From NCBI GenBank assembly GCA_052146815.1, contig JBKQMG010000217.1:1-64000 (forward strand): a stretch of 64,000 bases of DNA, given 5' to 3'. The position numbers and the translations under genes were made by a program. Origin of the DNA: DATJZH01 sp052146815. GTDB lineage: Bacteria > Actinomycetota > Actinomycetes > Streptosporangiales > Streptosporangiaceae. Below the pieces are notes generated by a model. It had not been told where the DNA came from. It made no database searches and was given only the letters and a program-made list of their open reading frames with translations. Within the stretch, counting starts at the first letter, position 1, and every line of letters starts with the position of its first letter. Positions 7,120 through 15,337 of the stretch are shown here, one piece after another.

Positions 7120-7992
7120 ATGATGAACTCCATCACGCCGGCCGGAAGCGCGGATGCCGATCCGGCAGTGCTGTCGATCAGCGAGGTGTCCGAGCGCACC
7201 GGCATTCCCGTCGCCGGGCTGCGGAACTGGGAGCAGCGCTATGGCCTGCCCCGGCCGCAGCGCTCGCCGAGCGGGCAGCGCCGCTACCGGGAATCGGACT
7301 GCGCTCTGCTGGCCGACGTGCTGCGCCGGCGGGCGGGCGGGCTCTCCCTCCCGGCGGCAATGGCCCAGGCGGTCGCCGGCTCCGACCGGCACGCTGACAC
7401 GACGATCTTCGCCGGGCTCCGTCAGCGTCACCCCGAGCTGCGCGTGCACGTCCTTAGCAAGAGCGTCCTGCTGGCGCTGACCCTGGCCATCGAGGACGAG
7501 TGCTGTGCGCGGGCGCAGCGCCCCGTCCTGATCGGGGCCTTCCAGCGCCAGCGCTTCTACCAGGGCGCCCACCTGCGCTGGGCGGATCTGGCCCGCAGCG
7601 CCGAGCGGACGGTGGTCTTCGCCGACTTCGAGCACAGCGAGCGCGGGCCCGGTCCGCTGACGGAGATACCACTGCACGAGAGATCGCCGATGCGGCGCGA
7701 GTGGGCGATCATCTGCGACGCGCCCGACCATCCTGCCTGCGTCGTGGGCTGGGAACGGCCGGGCCAGGACAACCTCCGGGACGCCGACCGGGTATTCGAG
7801 GCGCTCTGGTCGGTGGATCCCCAGGTAGTGCGCAGCGCAGCCCGGATCGGCACCACGCTGGCTGCCGCGTCGGCACCCGAGCTGCCCGGCCAGCTGGACG
7901 CACGGCTCAGCGCGGAAGCCGGCCGCAGTTCCGCCGATCTGCGCCGGGCCAGCGGCCTCATCGAGCGGACGCTGGACTACCTGAGCCGCTGA
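7120..7992 (+). CDS. MerR-family regulator with C-terminal DICT sensory domain
   Basis: A 290-aa protein. Residues ~19-90 form a MerR winged helix (ISEVSERTGIPVAGLRNWEQRYGLP, then RSPSGQRRY). Residues ~110-230 match the DICT domain seen in bacterial signalling proteins linked to light or redox responses: a helix with VLLALTLAIEDECCARA, then FQRQRFYQGAHLRWADLAR, VVFADFEHS and REWAIICDAPDHPACVVGWE. It begins with two methionines and no Shine-Dalgarno, directly after an inverted repeat, which fits leaderless autoregulated expression. The convergently placed GT87 gene follows after 56 bp. The ligand is unknown. Confidence 0.85.
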   Translation: MMNSITPAGSADADPAVLSISEVSERTGIPVAGLRNWEQRYGLPRPQRSPSGQRRYRESDCALLADVLRRRAGGLSLPAAMAQAVAGSDRHADTTIFAGLRQRHPELRVHVLSKSVLLALTLAIEDECCARAQRPVLIGAFQRQRFYQGAHLRWADLARSAERTVVFADFEHSERGPGPLTEIPLHERSPMRREWAIICDAPDHPACVVGWERPGQDNLRDADRVFEALWSVDPQVVRSAARIGTTLAAASAPELPGQLDARLSAEAGRSSADLRRASGLIERTLDYLSR

Positions 7993-8048
7993 GAGCCGCG
8001 GCCGCTCATCGCGGTCGGCGGCTTTGCCGGCTGTGCCGGGGAAGCCGT

Positions 8049-9389
8049 CTACGCCGCCGTCGCCTCGGACCGCAGGCGCCTGCGGCAGGCTCCCCACGCG
8101 GGCACCAGCAGCGACAGCACGATGACGAGCCCGGCCAGGACGTAGAGATTCCAGGTGATCAGCTGAGCGCCGTGCAGGCTGGAGACCTCCGCCGGGGTGA
8201 CCGGCTGGGTCCGGGTCGCGAACCAGCCCAGGAGGCCCGCCTCCGGGACGAATGCGCTCGGCCCGGAGGAATACCAGGGCCACGCTCCGAAGACCACCAC
8301 CAGCGCCGCGATGCCCGCCAGGTACGCCCACCTGGCGTAATGTCGCGCCGTCATCGCCAGCCCGGCCAGCATGGCCATGACCGGGGCGATCCAGACCCAG
8401 TGGTTATCCCAGCTGATCGGCGAGAGCAGCAGGCCCAGCAGCGCGCAGAGCAGCATGCCCTGCACGGGCAGGCCGGCCCGGTTCAGCAGGGCGGCGGCGG
8501 CCAGGCCGACGATTGCCACCACGACCGCGATCGGCAGCCAGACCGGCCGGGCGGCGGCCGCCCCGGAATAGTGCCGCGCCAGCACCGCCAGCAGGGACTG
8601 ATTGACCAGGCCGTCTACGGATCCGTTCTTGCCTGTCTGCAGGAAGTACCCGGTGAGCCACCACTTATGAGACTGGCCGGGCAGCGCAATAAAGCCGATC
8701 GCGATGGTCACGGCGAACGCCCCCGTGGCGACCAGGGCCTGGCGGATCTTCCCGGCGAGCAGCAGGTACGGAATGAAGATCAGCGGCACCAGCTTGATCC
8801 CGGCCGCGACGCCGACCCCGGCGCCCTTCCACCACCGCCCGTCCGGCTGGGTCAGATCCCAGACGACGATCAGCATCAGCAGCGGCTCGACTTGCCCGAG
8901 ATGCAGCGACCAGATGACCGGGTAGATCCAGATCGCGAGCGCGCTCACCGCCAGCGCCGCGGCCAGCCGGGGAACGCCCCGGCGGCCCATGCCGCCGAGC
9001 GTCAGCCAGACGGTCAGCGGGATGGCCAGGAAACTGGCGATGGTCATGGCGGCACGGACCGCAGCCAGCGGGAAGCCGCTGGCTGCGGCGAGCACCAGCG
9101 CGGCGAACGGCGTGTAGACGAACCGGACTGACGACGACAGCTGCCAGGTGTAGAGCTCGGACGGGTGGTAGCGGGCGTGGGCGCCAGAATCGAGGAAGAC
9201 TCTCAGGTCGTACCAGGTCAGCATCTGCTTGAGCGGGTGACCCAGAACCTCGGCCGCGTAGCCGGCCACCGAGATCCCGAAGAGCAGGGCCCCGGCGATC
9301 AGGAAGGCGCGCGCACGGCGCGGGGCGACGGACGGTGAGCCGACCCGATCAGGGCCGGCGGCACTGTCCGGAACCGCCTCGTTCAGCAT
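8049..9389 (-). CDS. GT87-type polyprenyl-phosphate-dependent glycosyltransferase (membrane)
   Basis: A 446-aa integral membrane protein with about ten hydrophobic segments. After the first one, an extracytoplasmic loop carries YDLRVFLDSGAHARYHPSEL, the Asp-containing motif of GT-C enzymes of the DUF2029/GT87 family, which use polyprenyl-phosphate-mannose as donor (PimE-like). Later segments include SLHLGQVEPLLML and SPISWDNHWVWIAPV, both typical of this family. The length is normal. It would act on the outer face of the cytoplasmic membrane, in glycolipid or cell-wall glycan synthesis. Acceptor and sugar cannot be told. Confidence 0.8.
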   Translation of the reverse strand: MLNEAVPDSAAGPDRVGSPSVAPRRARAFLIAGALLFGISVAGYAAEVLGHPLKQMLTWYDLRVFLDSGAHARYHPSELYTWQLSSSVRFVYTPFAALVLAAASGFPLAAVRAAMTIASFLAIPLTVWLTLGGMGRRGVPRLAAALAVSALAIWIYPVIWSLHLGQVEPLLMLIVVWDLTQPDGRWWKGAGVGVAAGIKLVPLIFIPYLLLAGKIRQALVATGAFAVTIAIGFIALPGQSHKWWLTGYFLQTGKNGSVDGLVNQSLLAVLARHYSGAAAARPVWLPIAVVVAIVGLAAAALLNRAGLPVQGMLLCALLGLLLSPISWDNHWVWIAPVMAMLAGLAMTARHYARWAYLAGIAALVVVFGAWPWYSSGPSAFVPEAGLLGWFATRTQPVTPAEVSSLHGAQLITWNLYVLAGLVIVLSLLVPAWGACRRRLRSEATAA

Positions 9390-9623
9390 GTCCGATGCCC
9401 TCCGTCGATCCGGGGCCCGAGGCCCGCCGGCCTCGGGTCCACTGCATTGCCGGGGACAGGACGGGCACAGCTGAACCGGACCCGCTCGCCGCCTGCCGCG
9501 GGCCCGGCCTTGCGCCCGCTCGCCCCGCGGGCGACGCGTTCATCCGGCCGCGCACGCCCGCCGCCTAGAAGTGGTTTGCCCGGTTACGGTACCGGGCAAC
9601 GCCGCAACAACCAAGATGAACGG

Positions 9624-10020
9624 CTAATACCCGTTGTCCTGCCTCGCTGCTGCTGGCCGCCAGCCTGTCCGGCCGCGCAGCGGGTGGATGACAATGGCGC
9701 GGCGATCGCTGCGCAGGAGGGCCGCGACAATGACGGAGCCTGTCCTGCGCTGGGGCGGCCGCCACGGCGCCGCGGGTGCCGGGCCGCGAGAACGCCGTGA
9801 CGAAGGCCACCGGGGCCTGCGGGGCCTGCGCCCTGAGCTGCCGGACCAGGCTGGCGACCCCGGCGGCCTCGACGGCGGGAGGCGCCCGCCAGTCATCGTG
9901 ACCGGCCTGGACGATGACCATCGACGGGTGGGTCGCGCCAGTGCGCCGCGGCCAGGGGCTCGCTGATCGCGCGGAGCAGTGCGGGATAGCCGGGCGCGCG
10001 CAGGCGGGCACCTCAGGCGG
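9624..10020 (-). pseudogene. SGNH/GDSL hydrolase fragment, frameshifted
   Basis: The middle of the fragment reads PSMVIVQAGHDDWRAPP, then VASLVRQLRAQAPQAPVAFV, the block III region (GxxD/N) and following helix of SGNH hydrolases. Upstream, YPALLRAISEPLAAAHW lies in another frame. Downstream, VIVAALRRSDRRAIVIHP lies in a third. No intact serine block I (GDS) or final DxxH is seen. It is a relic between the GT87 and PHA synthase genes. Confidence 0.5.
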
Positions 10021-10060
10021 TGCCCTCCTGCGTCACGTCTGGTGCCTGGCGACCGCGCGC

Positions 10061-11860
10061 TTACTGCTGCAGGACGTAGGTGCCGGGAGCAGCTGCCAGC
10101 GGCGGGAACTTCGCGCTGCCGAGAGTATGCGGCCGCTGCTTCTGGCCGCCGGCGCGCTCCGCCAGCCAGGCGGTGTAGTCCGGCCACCAGCTGCCGTGCT
10201 CGGTCTGCGCCTGGGCCATCCAGTCGTGGTAGTCCGGCGGGTTGCTGGTCGCGACCCGGTAGGTCGCCTTCGGGTTCGTCGGCGGGTTGACCATGGAAGC
10301 CACGTGCCCGCTGGTGGACAGCACGAACTTGACCGGGCCGCCGAGCAGCTGGGTGGCCGCGTAGGCGTTCGGCCAGGGCACGATGTGGTCGTCCACGCCG
10401 GCCACGACGTAGCTGTCGATGTCAATCTTGGACAGGTCCACCGGGGTGCCGAGCATGGTGGTAGCACCCGGCTTGGTCAGCCCGTTGGCGAGGGCGATCT
10501 CAATGAAATTGCGGTGCAGGCCGGCGGGCATCCTGGTGATGTCGGCGTTCCAGTAGAGGATGTCGAATGGCGGGGGCTTCTTGCCCTGCAGGTAGTTGTT
10601 GACCCAGTAGTTCCAGACCAGGTCGTCGGGCCGGAGCCAGGCGAAGACCTCGGCCAGCGTCCGCCCGTCCATGTACCCGACGGTGCGCGAAGCGAGGATC
10701 GACGTCGCGGCCACCGCCGGGTCCATCAGCGCGACGGTGGTACCCGCCTGCGACTGGTCCAGGACCGCCACCCCCAGGCAGAGGCTGGCCACCTCGTCGA
10801 GCTGGCCGATCTCGGCCAGGTGAGCGCAGACCATCGACGTAGTGATGCCGCCGGCGCACAGGCCGCACAGGTTGACCTTCTGCGCCTTCGTGATGCCGCG
10901 GATCGCGCTCATCGCTTCCACGACGGAGCCGCCGTAGGTGTTCAGGTCCCAGTCCCGGTGCTGCTTCTCGGGATTGCGCCAGGAGAGCGCGAACACCTGG
11001 TGTCCCTGGGCGGCGAAGTACTCGAGCATGCTGCGGCCGGGCGAGAGGTCAGTGATGTAGTACTTGTTGATCATCGGCGGCACCATCAGCAGCGGGAACC
11101 GGTACACGGTGGGCGTGGTCGGCTCGTACTGGATTAGCTCGTAGACCTCCGTGCGGGCCACCACGGCGCCGGGCGTCGCCGCGACGTCCTTGCCGACCGT
11201 GAACGCGCTGGGCTCCACCATCGTCGGGATATGCGGCGAGGAGGACATGTCCGAGACCAGGGCCCGCACGCCCCGCACGGCACTGAGGCCGCCGGTGTCG
11301 ATCAGCGCCTTCCAGGCCAGCGGGCTGAGCAGCGGATTGTTGCTCGGCGCGGAGGCGGCGACGAGGTTGGTCAGCAGGAACTTGACGCGCTCGTTGTCGC
11401 GCCAGCCCAGGTCGGCATCGGCGAGCAGCTCCTCAGTGGTGCGCCCGGCCGCCAGGTAGGCCTGCATCACCCGCTTGAGCAGCGGGTTCTCGTTCCATGC
11501 GGGATCGGAGAACCGGCGGTCGCGGCGCGGCGGAGCGACCTCAGAGCTGCCGACTACGACCTTCCCCAGTTCTCCGGCCAGTTCTCCGGCCCGCCGTATC
11601 ACCCTGGCGGGCTGACGGCTCAGGTTGAGGGCGTAGTGCGCCATGCTGGCGTCCGGCATGAACCGCCGCAGCGTGCCGACGGCAGCGTCAGGCAGGAACA
11701 GGTCGAGCATGCCCGCGGACTCGGTAGCGTCGAGCTCCGCTGAGTTTTCGGCCGGCGGCGGTGCTGCCGCAGGCTTCGCCGGCTTCGGGGCTGCTGCGGC
11801 CCCCGACGACGGATTCTGGCCGTTGGGCCCCGTCGCGTCGATGGCGGTTGTGTCGGCCAC
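10061..11860 (-). CDS. phaC: Poly(3-hydroxyalkanoate) synthase
   Basis: A 599-aa PHA polymerase. The lipase-like box is G-L-C-A-G-G (about 333-338) with nucleophile Cys335. The catalytic Asp lies in GVDDHIVPW and the His in SGHVASMVNPP, so the Cys-Asp-His set is complete. The N-terminal ~50 residues are alanine/proline-rich and variable. I place the start at the GTG at 11860 because AAAAGGA sits ten bases upstream; another GTG nine bases earlier is too close to that site. It polymerises hydroxyacyl-CoA on storage granules. A phasin and a (broken) thiolase gene lie within 6 kb, and a gene of acyl-CoA metabolism follows upstream on the same strand. Class I-like by length. Confidence 0.93.
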   Translation of the reverse strand: MADTTAIDATGPNGQNPSSGAAAAPKPAKPAAAPPPAENSAELDATESAGMLDLFLPDAAVGTLRRFMPDASMAHYALNLSRQPARVIRRAGELAGELGKVVVGSSEVAPPRRDRRFSDPAWNENPLLKRVMQAYLAAGRTTEELLADADLGWRDNERVKFLLTNLVAASAPSNNPLLSPLAWKALIDTGGLSAVRGVRALVSDMSSSPHIPTMVEPSAFTVGKDVAATPGAVVARTEVYELIQYEPTTPTVYRFPLLMVPPMINKYYITDLSPGRSMLEYFAAQGHQVFALSWRNPEKQHRDWDLNTYGGSVVEAMSAIRGITKAQKVNLCGLCAGGITTSMVCAHLAEIGQLDEVASLCLGVAVLDQSQAGTTVALMDPAVAATSILASRTVGYMDGRTLAEVFAWLRPDDLVWNYWVNNYLQGKKPPPFDILYWNADITRMPAGLHRNFIEIALANGLTKPGATTMLGTPVDLSKIDIDSYVVAGVDDHIVPWPNAYAATQLLGGPVKFVLSTSGHVASMVNPPTNPKATYRVATSNPPDYHDWMAQAQTEHGSWWPDYTAWLAERAGGQKQRPHTLGSAKFPPLAAAPGTYVLQQ

Positions 11861-12031
11861 GATGATCACGTCCTTTTCCCGGTGCGCACAGCGGTGGCGG
11901 CGGTCTTGCAACCTCGGCCAGGTTGCACTGCGGAGCCAGCCGCCGCTCCTGCATTCAGCAGAGCAGCGCAGTGCGGGAGCATGCAGGGCCTACTGGCCCG
12001 AGAGCCTGGGACGTCCGTCCTATTGCGGCGG

Positions 12032-13353
12032 TCAGGTACCGCGGAAGTACGGCTGGCGCTTCTCGGCGAAGGCCCGCAGTCCCTCGAGGTAGTCGTTGCT
12101 GTCGTAAGCCTCCCGCCGGAGGCCCTGGATGCGCTCGTACACCTGGGCCGCGATGGGCTGGTAGTCGGTAATGACGCGCAGCTGCTCCTTGATGACCGTG
12201 ATCGCCATGGGCGACTTCGACGCCATCGTGGCGGCGAGGCCGAACGTGTACTTCTCCAGCTCCGCCGAATCCACCAGGTGGTTGACGACCAGCCACTCCT
12301 TGGCCTTCTGCGCGTCCAGCGGCGCGGCGGTGAAGAACATCTCCTTGATGAGGTTGGCGGGCAGCCGGCCGAGGAAATGCAGCCGTCCGGTGGTGTTGTA
12401 GGGCAGCCCCAGATTCACCGGGGTGATGGCGAAGGTCGCTGTCTCGTCGGCGACGATCAGGTCGCAGCTGAGCACCAGGTCGAACGCCCCGCCCCAGACC
12501 GAGCCGTGCACCATGGCGATGACCGGGGCAGGGCATATGCGGATGGCGCGCAGCAGCTGCTCGAGCGGGTCGTTGTAGGCCAGCGGGTCGCGCCGGCCCC
12601 TGGGCAGCTCGTCGATGTCGTGCCCGGCCGACCACACGCGCATTCCCGGGGCCGCGCGCAGCACGACCGCGCGCACGCCGGCGGCCTGCAGCCCGCGAGT
12701 GCGGCGATCACGCCGGTGACCATCTGGCCGCTGAGGGCGTTGCGCTTGCGCTGCTGGGCCAGGGTGATGACGCCGACGTGCCCGAGGACCTCGGTGGCGA
12801 CCAGGGCGCCCGCGGTCACGGCGGTCTCGGCGAGACCGGCGGCCGCGACGCCGTTGCCGTCCCCCGCAAAGCCGTTGCCGTCCCCCGCGAAATCGGCGGG
12901 CCGCTGGCCTGCGGGCTGCTCGCCTGCGGGCCGCTCTGCCGCAGGAATGCGCCCGCGACTGGCCAGCGTCGCGTAAGTGCGGGCCAGCGTGTCGCGGCCT
13001 GCGGCGAGAATGCTGTTCACCCCCAGGCATTCGATCAGCTGCTCGCCGGCCAGGGCGTCGGTCACGTAACGCCAGAGCACCTCTTCGAGGACGCTGAAGG
13101 TGCCCTGGATCTCGGCGAAGTCGAAGCCGGCCACGAAACGATGCGTCGCGATCTGCTCGGACGAGATGATGATCGGCTCGACATGGCCCTCGTCGACACA
13201 CTGCACGACGAGGCCGAACAGCGCCCGGAAGTAGCTGCGGCGCTCCTCGGGGCTTGATGAAGGCAGGCTGGCCGCACCACGGCGCTCAAGCGTGGCCACC
13301 GCGTCGTCGACGACCTGGCCCTCCGCGCTGGCGAGTACCGCTGACATCTCCAC
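12032..13353 (-). pseudogene. RsbRD-N-like domain fused to methylmalonyl-CoA decarboxylase-like enoyl-CoA hydratase, one frameshift
   Basis: One open frame from the GTG at 13353 (GGAGGG eight bases upstream) encodes an alpha-helical sensor-like domain of ~110 residues (SPEERRSYFRALFGLVVQCV; RFVAGFDFAEIQGTFSVLEE). A repetitive linker with FAGDGNG twice follows, then the start of a crotonase: VGVITLAQQRKRNALSGQMV. Near 12690 one C is missing, after which the crotonase continues in another frame: RAVVLRAAPGMRVWSAGHD, HGSVWGGAFDLVLSCDL and a C-terminus of the methylmalonyl-CoA decarboxylase (ScpB/YgfG) type to 12032. The helical part resembles the RsbRD N-terminal domain of stressosome/histidine-kinase regulators. 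The joining is within one frame, not created by the frameshift. Decarboxylation of (methyl)malonyl-CoA is inferred. Confidence 0.65.
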
Positions 13354-13587
13354 TGCCGATACCCTCCGTCTTCCCGGCCAGGTTCAGGGCTGCTGGGGTG
13401 AACTCGGCCGGACCTTCCCATGTCCGCGGGCCGCCAGCCGGTCCGCAGGCATTTTCGGGCAGCGGGATATCAAGATTCAACTGCCTCATTGTCCGTCCTT
13501 CTCCTGCGCGCCAGTAGGGTCCTAGGTCCCGTGACAGGCCCTGGCCCCGGCCCGTGCTCCGCACCGGCAGGACCCGGCGCGGCCCGC

Positions 13588-13593
13588 TAGAAT
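13588..13593 (+). promoter_or_regulatory. -10 element of the trpS leader promoter
   Basis: TAGAAT lies seven bases before the GTG of the leader peptide, the normal distance between a -10 box and the start of a leaderless transcript. No clear -35 is visible. Confidence 0.5.
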
Positions 13594-13600
13594 GTTCATC

Positions 13601-13642
13601 GTGACCCGACGTCCGCGCACTTGCTGGTGGCAGCCGCAGTAG
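13601..13642 (+). CDS. Tryptophan leader peptide of the trpS attenuator
   Basis: The GTG at 13601 opens a 13-codon frame, MTRRPRTCWWQPQ, ending in TAG at 13640-13642. An in-frame ATG at 13592 would add three residues. Two adjacent Trp codons (13625-13630) lie just ahead of a small stem (AGCCGC 13632-13637 with GCGGCT 13643-13648). A 9-bp GC stem follows at 13669-13689, and trpS starts at 13766. This is the classic arrangement for ribosome-mediated attenuation: ribosomes stall at Trp codons when charged tRNA-Trp is scarce. Ribosome-mediated attenuation of an inducible TrpRS gene is known in Streptomyces coelicolor. The spacing between TAGAAT and the GTG suggests a leaderless start. Confidence 0.7.
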   Translation: MTRRPRTCWWQPQ

Positions 13643-13668
13643 GCGGCTCGCTGTCCCCTTGTGCACGA

Positions 13669-13689
13669 CGGCCCGCCTCCGGCGGGCCG
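13669..13689 (+). terminator. Attenuator hairpin in the trpS leader
   Basis: CGGCCCGCC-TCC-GGCGGGCCG forms a perfect 9-bp GC-only stem with a 3-nt loop. There is no U-run after it (GAAATCG), as is common for actinobacterial terminators. It lies 27-47 nt after the leader-peptide stop and 77 nt before trpS. Confidence 0.65.
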
Positions 13690-13765
13690 AAATCGACAGA
13701 TGGCGCCAGCGTGCGGGCGGCACTGCAGTCGGGGCTCCCGGAGGCCTCATTCTCCGGAGGACCCC

Positions 13766-14845
13766 ATGCCCGTCACATCACCCGTCCCGTCCCCGGCGCC
13801 TGCGGTCCGGGCGGCGCTGCGGCGCACAGCCGAGCTCGAAGCGGCGATCGCCGCTGACCCCGGCCGGTTCCGGGTGCTCACCGGGGACCGGCCCACTGGT
13901 CCCTTGCACGTGGGCCACCTGTTCGGCACGCTGCTCAATCGCGTCCGGCTGCAGGAGGCCGGTATCCAGGTCATGGTGCTGATCGCCGATTACCAGACGA
14001 TCACCGACCGGGACGCGCCCGGCAGCCTCCCGGCCGACGTGCTGGGACTGGTCGCCGACTACCTGGCGGCCGGCATTGACCCGCGGCGCTCGGTCATCTT
14101 CGCGCACAGCCAGGTGGCGGCGATCAACCAGCTGCTCCTGCCGTTCCTCAGCCTGGTCAGCGTCGCGGAGGTCAGCCGCAACCCGACTGTCAAGGAGGAG
14201 TTCGCGGCGAGTTGGCGTGATTCCATGAGCGCCCTGATGTTCAGCTATCCGGTGCACCAGGCCGCCGACATCCTTTTCTGCCATGCCAGTCTTGTCCCGG
14301 TCGGCCAGGACCAGCTGCCGCACCTGGAGCTCACCCGGACCATCGCTCGCCGGTTCAACGACCGCTACAGTCCGGGGCGGCCCTATTTCGCGCCGCCGGA
14401 GGGCCTGCTGACCGCCGCGCCGCTGCTGCTGGGCACAGACGGCCGCAAAATGAGCAAGAGCCGAAACAATGCCGTGGCCCTGTCAGCAACGGCCGATCAG
14501 ACAGCACGCCTGATCCGCCGGGCGAAGACCGACAGCCGGCCTGGCATCACCTACGAGCCGGACCTCCGGCCGGAAATCGCGAACCTCGTGCTGCTGGCGG
14601 CATTGCGCCTGGAGCGGCCGCCCGGCGAGGTCGCCGCGAGCATCAGCGGCGGCGGCGCGCAGCTCAAGCGGCTGGTCATCGAGGCGCTGAACGAGCGTCT
14701 GGAGCCGATCCGCGCCCGGCGGCGCGAGCTTGCCGCCGATCCTGGCTACCTGCGCGATGTCCTCGCCGCCGGCAGTGAGCGCGCCCGGCAGGTCGCGGAC
14801 GGGACACTCGCGGAGGTCAGGCAGCTGATGCATACCGCTTACTGA
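13766..14845 (+). CDS. trpS: Tryptophanyl-tRNA synthetase
   Basis: A 359-aa class I synthetase. GDRPTGPLHVGHLFG near the N-terminus contains the HIGH-type motif and RKMSKSRNN (about 230) is the KMSKS loop. SRNPTVKEEF, MSYP-like FSYPVHQAADIL and VGQDQLPHLELTR are TrpRS family motifs for tRNA-Trp charging. The start ATG at 13766 has a strong CCGGAGG site. It is preceded by a Trp-rich leader peptide and hairpin, so expression should rise when Trp-tRNA is limiting. In Streptomyces the attenuated TrpRS copy confers indolmycin resistance; whether this is such a second copy needs the rest of the genome. Its last 20 bases are duplicated just downstream. Confidence 0.95.
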   Translation: MPVTSPVPSPAPAVRAALRRTAELEAAIAADPGRFRVLTGDRPTGPLHVGHLFGTLLNRVRLQEAGIQVMVLIADYQTITDRDAPGSLPADVLGLVADYLAAGIDPRRSVIFAHSQVAAINQLLLPFLSLVSVAEVSRNPTVKEEFAASWRDSMSALMFSYPVHQAADILFCHASLVPVGQDQLPHLELTRTIARRFNDRYSPGRPYFAPPEGLLTAAPLLLGTDGRKMSKSRNNAVALSATADQTARLIRRAKTDSRPGITYEPDLRPEIANLVLLAALRLERPPGEVAASISGGGAQLKRLVIEALNERLEPIRARRRELAADPGYLRDVLAAGSERARQVADGTLAEVRQLMHTAY

Positions 14846-14870
14846 GCAGGTGATGCGTACCGCTTACTGA
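14826..14870. repeat. Duplicated 3' end of trpS
   Basis: A 20-base segment covering the last codons and stop of trpS (14826-14845, TGATGCATACCGCTTACTGA) is repeated 25 bp further on (14851-14870) with one change. The copy lies outside the gene. Confidence 0.8.
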
Positions 14871-14951
14871 ACTGCGCCGGACATGGTGGCGCGGCGGGCC
14901 CGGAAGTTACCAGGTCCGCCGCGCTGCTCGGGGGTCTTGCCGCGGGATGGG

Positions 14952-15239
14952 CTAGGCCGAGTGCCCGGTGAGCGGTGCGGTGGCGCGGAGCACTTCCTCC
15001 GCGAACTTCCGCTGGCTGGCCAGCAGCTTCTCGGCGAAGTCGTAGGCGCTCGCCACGAACTCTTCCGGCTTCGGCAGCTTGTCGGTCATCGGCACGTTCA
15101 CCGGCGGGATAGCCGAGGTCAGCGGCTGGACCGCGTCAGTCCAGGTCTTGATAGCCTCGAGCGCCATCTCCTGGCTCTTGCGGACCGTGTCCAGGACCTG
15201 ACCCTGCAGCTCCTGGCCGACGGCGTAAGTGTCAGCCAT
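14952..15239 (-). CDS. Phasin-family granule-associated protein
   Basis: A 95-aa protein starting MADTYAVGQELQGQVLDTVR. It is amphipathic and mostly helical, with the phasin-like stretch FVASAYDFAEKLLASQRKFAEEVL. Phasins coat PHA granules and limit their size. The start ATG at 15239 has GGAGAG before it; the longer frame from 15287 starts without a ribosome site inside the promoter. A strong promoter lies just upstream (15274-15303), so it is transcribed separately from the thiolase gene behind it. PHA synthase is about 3 kb away on the same strand. Confidence 0.8.
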   Translation of the reverse strand: MADTYAVGQELQGQVLDTVRKSQEMALEAIKTWTDAVQPLTSAIPPVNVPMTDKLPKPEEFVASAYDFAEKLLASQRKFAEEVLRATAPLTGHSA

Positions 15240-15273
15240 TTCTCTCCTCCATGTGTCCTTGTCGTCTTTGCAT

Positions 15274-15303
15274 ACTATATCTAGCACGCGATAGCTTCGT
15301 CAA
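15274..15303 (-). promoter_or_regulatory. Sigma-70/HrdB-type promoter of the phasin gene
   Basis: On the minus strand TTGACG (15303-15298), an 18-bp spacer and TATAGT (15279-15274) form a near-consensus promoter. Transcription would begin about 30 bp before the phasin ATG. It is among the most AT-rich spots in this part of the window. Confidence 0.65.
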
Positions 15304-15337
15304 GCAGGACGGGACGCGAAAGCGGCGGCGCCGGCGC

